Source: Coprococcus_A sp051877705
GTDB taxonomy: Bacteria; Bacillota; Clostridia; Lachnospirales; Lachnospiraceae
Assembly: GCA_051877705.1 (NCBI GenBank)
Contig: JBJEJD010000029.1
Span: 1-23,263, forward strand
Direction of reading: 5' to 3'
DNA length: 23,263 bases
Shown: positions 22,031 through 23,263 of the stretch, one piece after another
Layout of the letters: the number at the start of each line of letters is the position of its first letter
Numbering within the stretch: the first letter of the stretch is position 1
Translations under genes and position numbers: made by a program
Notes under the pieces: model-generated
What the model saw: only the letters and a program-made list of their open reading frames with translations
Databases searched by the model: none
Told to the model about the DNA's origin: nothing

Positions 22031-23263
22031 TTATGGTGCATCCCCGACAGAAATATCCTCGAAATAATAGGACAATATTTCTTTGTAATCATATCCCTGG
22101 CCAGCCAGAACACGGGCTCCGTTCTGGCTCAGACCCGCACCATGTCCCAGGCCGCCTCCCCGAACCTCATATCCTGTCAGCACATCTCCTTCCATCTGTT
22201 CCTCCAGATAAAAATATCCGCTTGGCAGCAGGCTCAGACCTGTTTTTTCACTTCCATCCTTCAGAATAATACTATGTTCAGACGGTGCCAGCAGACATCG
22301 GATATTATATTCTCCACTGACCGTCAGTTCCTGATCTTTCCCCGATATACAGATCTTTCTGACAACACCGCTGACAGCCCTGTCAAGGATCTCCACAGAC
22401 TGTATATCATCCGTGTCAATTTCACCATTTACAGTTAACACTGTAAAATGTTTCGGATTAACAGCCATTCTCTGTTTAAGTGATTTTCTTATATTCAGTC
22501 CGATTTCCTCCGGCGTAATCACCACCTGCCATCTGAACCACGGCTCATTCTCCTCCACATAGGTCTCTGTTTCCGGTGTATCAATAAACTGCCTGAAAAC
22601 CGTTTCATCATCCAGAGAAGGCTCCGAAGGCGGCTGTGTCTCCAATCGGGCAGCGATATGTGCCAGAGCTTCCGCCTCTTCAGGATAAAGCCAGATGTCA
22701 TCACTGTCTGACATACTGCCACAGGAAGTGGAAAAATATTTTGCCGAGACAATCTCTCCGTCACTGATCAGTACCTCTCCCGCCGTCGCATCCACTGCCT
22801 CGCTGCAGCTTTCGCTGATTCCCTGATTCATATAGACCTGACAGGCAGTGCTGTCATTGACATCGGCAAAATCATATTTCGGAGACTGCAGCGACAGCAT
22901 GGCATAACTTCGTGCACATACAGCCTGAGCTTTCAATGCTTCGATACCATAATTGGACGGCATCTCACCCGGAACCACACCATAAAGATAATGTTCCAGA
23001 GGTAATATATTCACCAGCAGCAGAGCGCTGCCGTTTCTTTGAACCTTCAGAATTCCTTCATAGGATGGAAACCCACAGCTTCTCTCAATACTCAGCACCT
23101 GGAGCATACCAGTACTTTCTGTTACAGCAGCTTCCATATCTGCATCATCCTCTGTCCCATTTGATCCATCACCGACGATTCTGATCTCCGCCACATCGCC
23201 ATCCTCATCAAAATCCTCTGCCTTCAAAGTCACTGTTTCTCCCGGCAGGCACTGGCGGATACT
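22031..23263 (-). CDS. SpoIID/LytB-domain protein, 5' end missing
   Basis: The frame is open to the right edge of the window, so the N terminus is missing; 410 residues are visible. The GTG at 23233 is not a likely start because the upstream codons (SIRQCLPGET) continue a plausible protein. Family features: LPLEHYLYGVVPGEMPSNYG with the conserved catalytic-type Glu, LKAQAVCARSYAM, DSTACQVYMN, YFSTSCGS, and the C-terminal GGGLGHGAGLSQNGA motif. SpoIID is a lytic transglycosylase that strips peptidoglycan during engulfment in sporulation. This could be SpoIID itself or a vegetative LytB-like paralogue, and no spoIIQ or spoIIID neighbour is visible to decide. The acidic stretch EDDADMEAAVTE is unusual. 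Confidence 0.85.
   Translation of the reverse strand, partial: SIRQCLPGETVTLKAEDFDEDGDVAEIRIVGDGSNGTEDDADMEAAVTESTGMLQVLSIERSCGFPSYEGILKVQRNGSALLLVNILPLEHYLYGVVPGEMPSNYGIEALKAQAVCARSYAMLSLQSPKYDFADVNDSTACQVYMNQGISESCSEAVDATAGEVLISDGEIVSAKYFSTSCGSMSDSDDIWLYPEEAEALAHIAARLETQPPSEPSLDDETVFRQFIDTPETETYVEENEPWFRWQVVITPEEIGLNIRKSLKQRMAVNPKHFTVLTVNGEIDTDDIQSVEILDRAVSGVVRKICISGKDQELTVSGEYNIRCLLAPSEHSIILKDGSEKTGLSLLPSGYFYLEEQMEGDVLTGYEVRGGGLGHGAGLSQNGARVLAGQGYDYKEILSYYFEDISVGDAP

Noticed and set aside
1..23263. CRISPR array, tRNA or rRNA genes, prophage or transposase genes
   Set aside because: No regularly spaced repeats, no cloverleaf-type sequence and no phage or transposase protein were seen in the readable sequence.

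Overview
The window looks like a chromosomal segment of a Gram-positive, endospore-forming Clostridia, most likely a Lachnospiraceae-type gut anaerobe. The reasons are moderate GC, strong AGGAGG-type ribosome sites, consensus sigma-A promoters, a T-box leader on pheST, a SpoIID-family protein and a GH36 alpha-galactosidase next to a LacI regulator. This is inference from gene content; no 16S gene is present. Almost every gene is on the minus strand; only tyrA and a YihY/BrkB gene are on the plus strand. A 100-N scaffold gap lies at 10755-10854.

Layout. 1-1965: the start of an alpha-galactosidase with its own promoter and a palindromic site, a LacI regulator, and an unknown two-helix membrane protein whose 3' end overlaps lacI. 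2079-5554: an EF-G paralogue with altered GTPase motifs, divergent from tyrA (prephenate dehydrogenase with ACT domain). 5580-8299: a TetR regulator, then a two-gene unit of an MntP-like exporter and a radical SAM/SPASM-like enzyme of unknown product. 8495-10577: an ABC-F ATPase and a SEC-C protein behind a perfect consensus promoter. 10578-11012: no gene, the assembly gap with identical 55-base flanks, and a very long inverted repeat that runs into the ppk stop codon. 11013-13194: ppk1 (polyphosphate kinase), preceded by an overlapping 38-codon ORF.

13273-16972 is a small accessory block: a DinJ/RelB-like plus PIN toxin-antitoxin pair, a coiled-coil protein of unknown function with a 29-codon upstream ORF, queA (queuosine synthesis), and a hicAB toxin-antitoxin pair. 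Both toxin-antitoxin promoters carry short direct repeats suited to autoregulation. 17172-21092 is the pheST operon with a complete T-box (likely UUC specifier, antiterminator, terminator). Between the pheS Shine-Dalgarno and its start codon is a 7-bp hairpin that appears to bring the two together. 21111-23263: the YihY/BrkB membrane protein and a SpoIID/LytB-family protein cut by the window edge.

Most genes are housekeeping. The observations most worth following are the folded pheS initiation region, the exporter/radical SAM/TetR neighbourhood, the unusual G-motifs of the EF-G paralogue, the repeat at the assembly gap, and the two small ORFs coupled to ppk and to the coiled-coil gene. I found no clearly new multi-gene system, and all functional proposals for unknown genes are inference.
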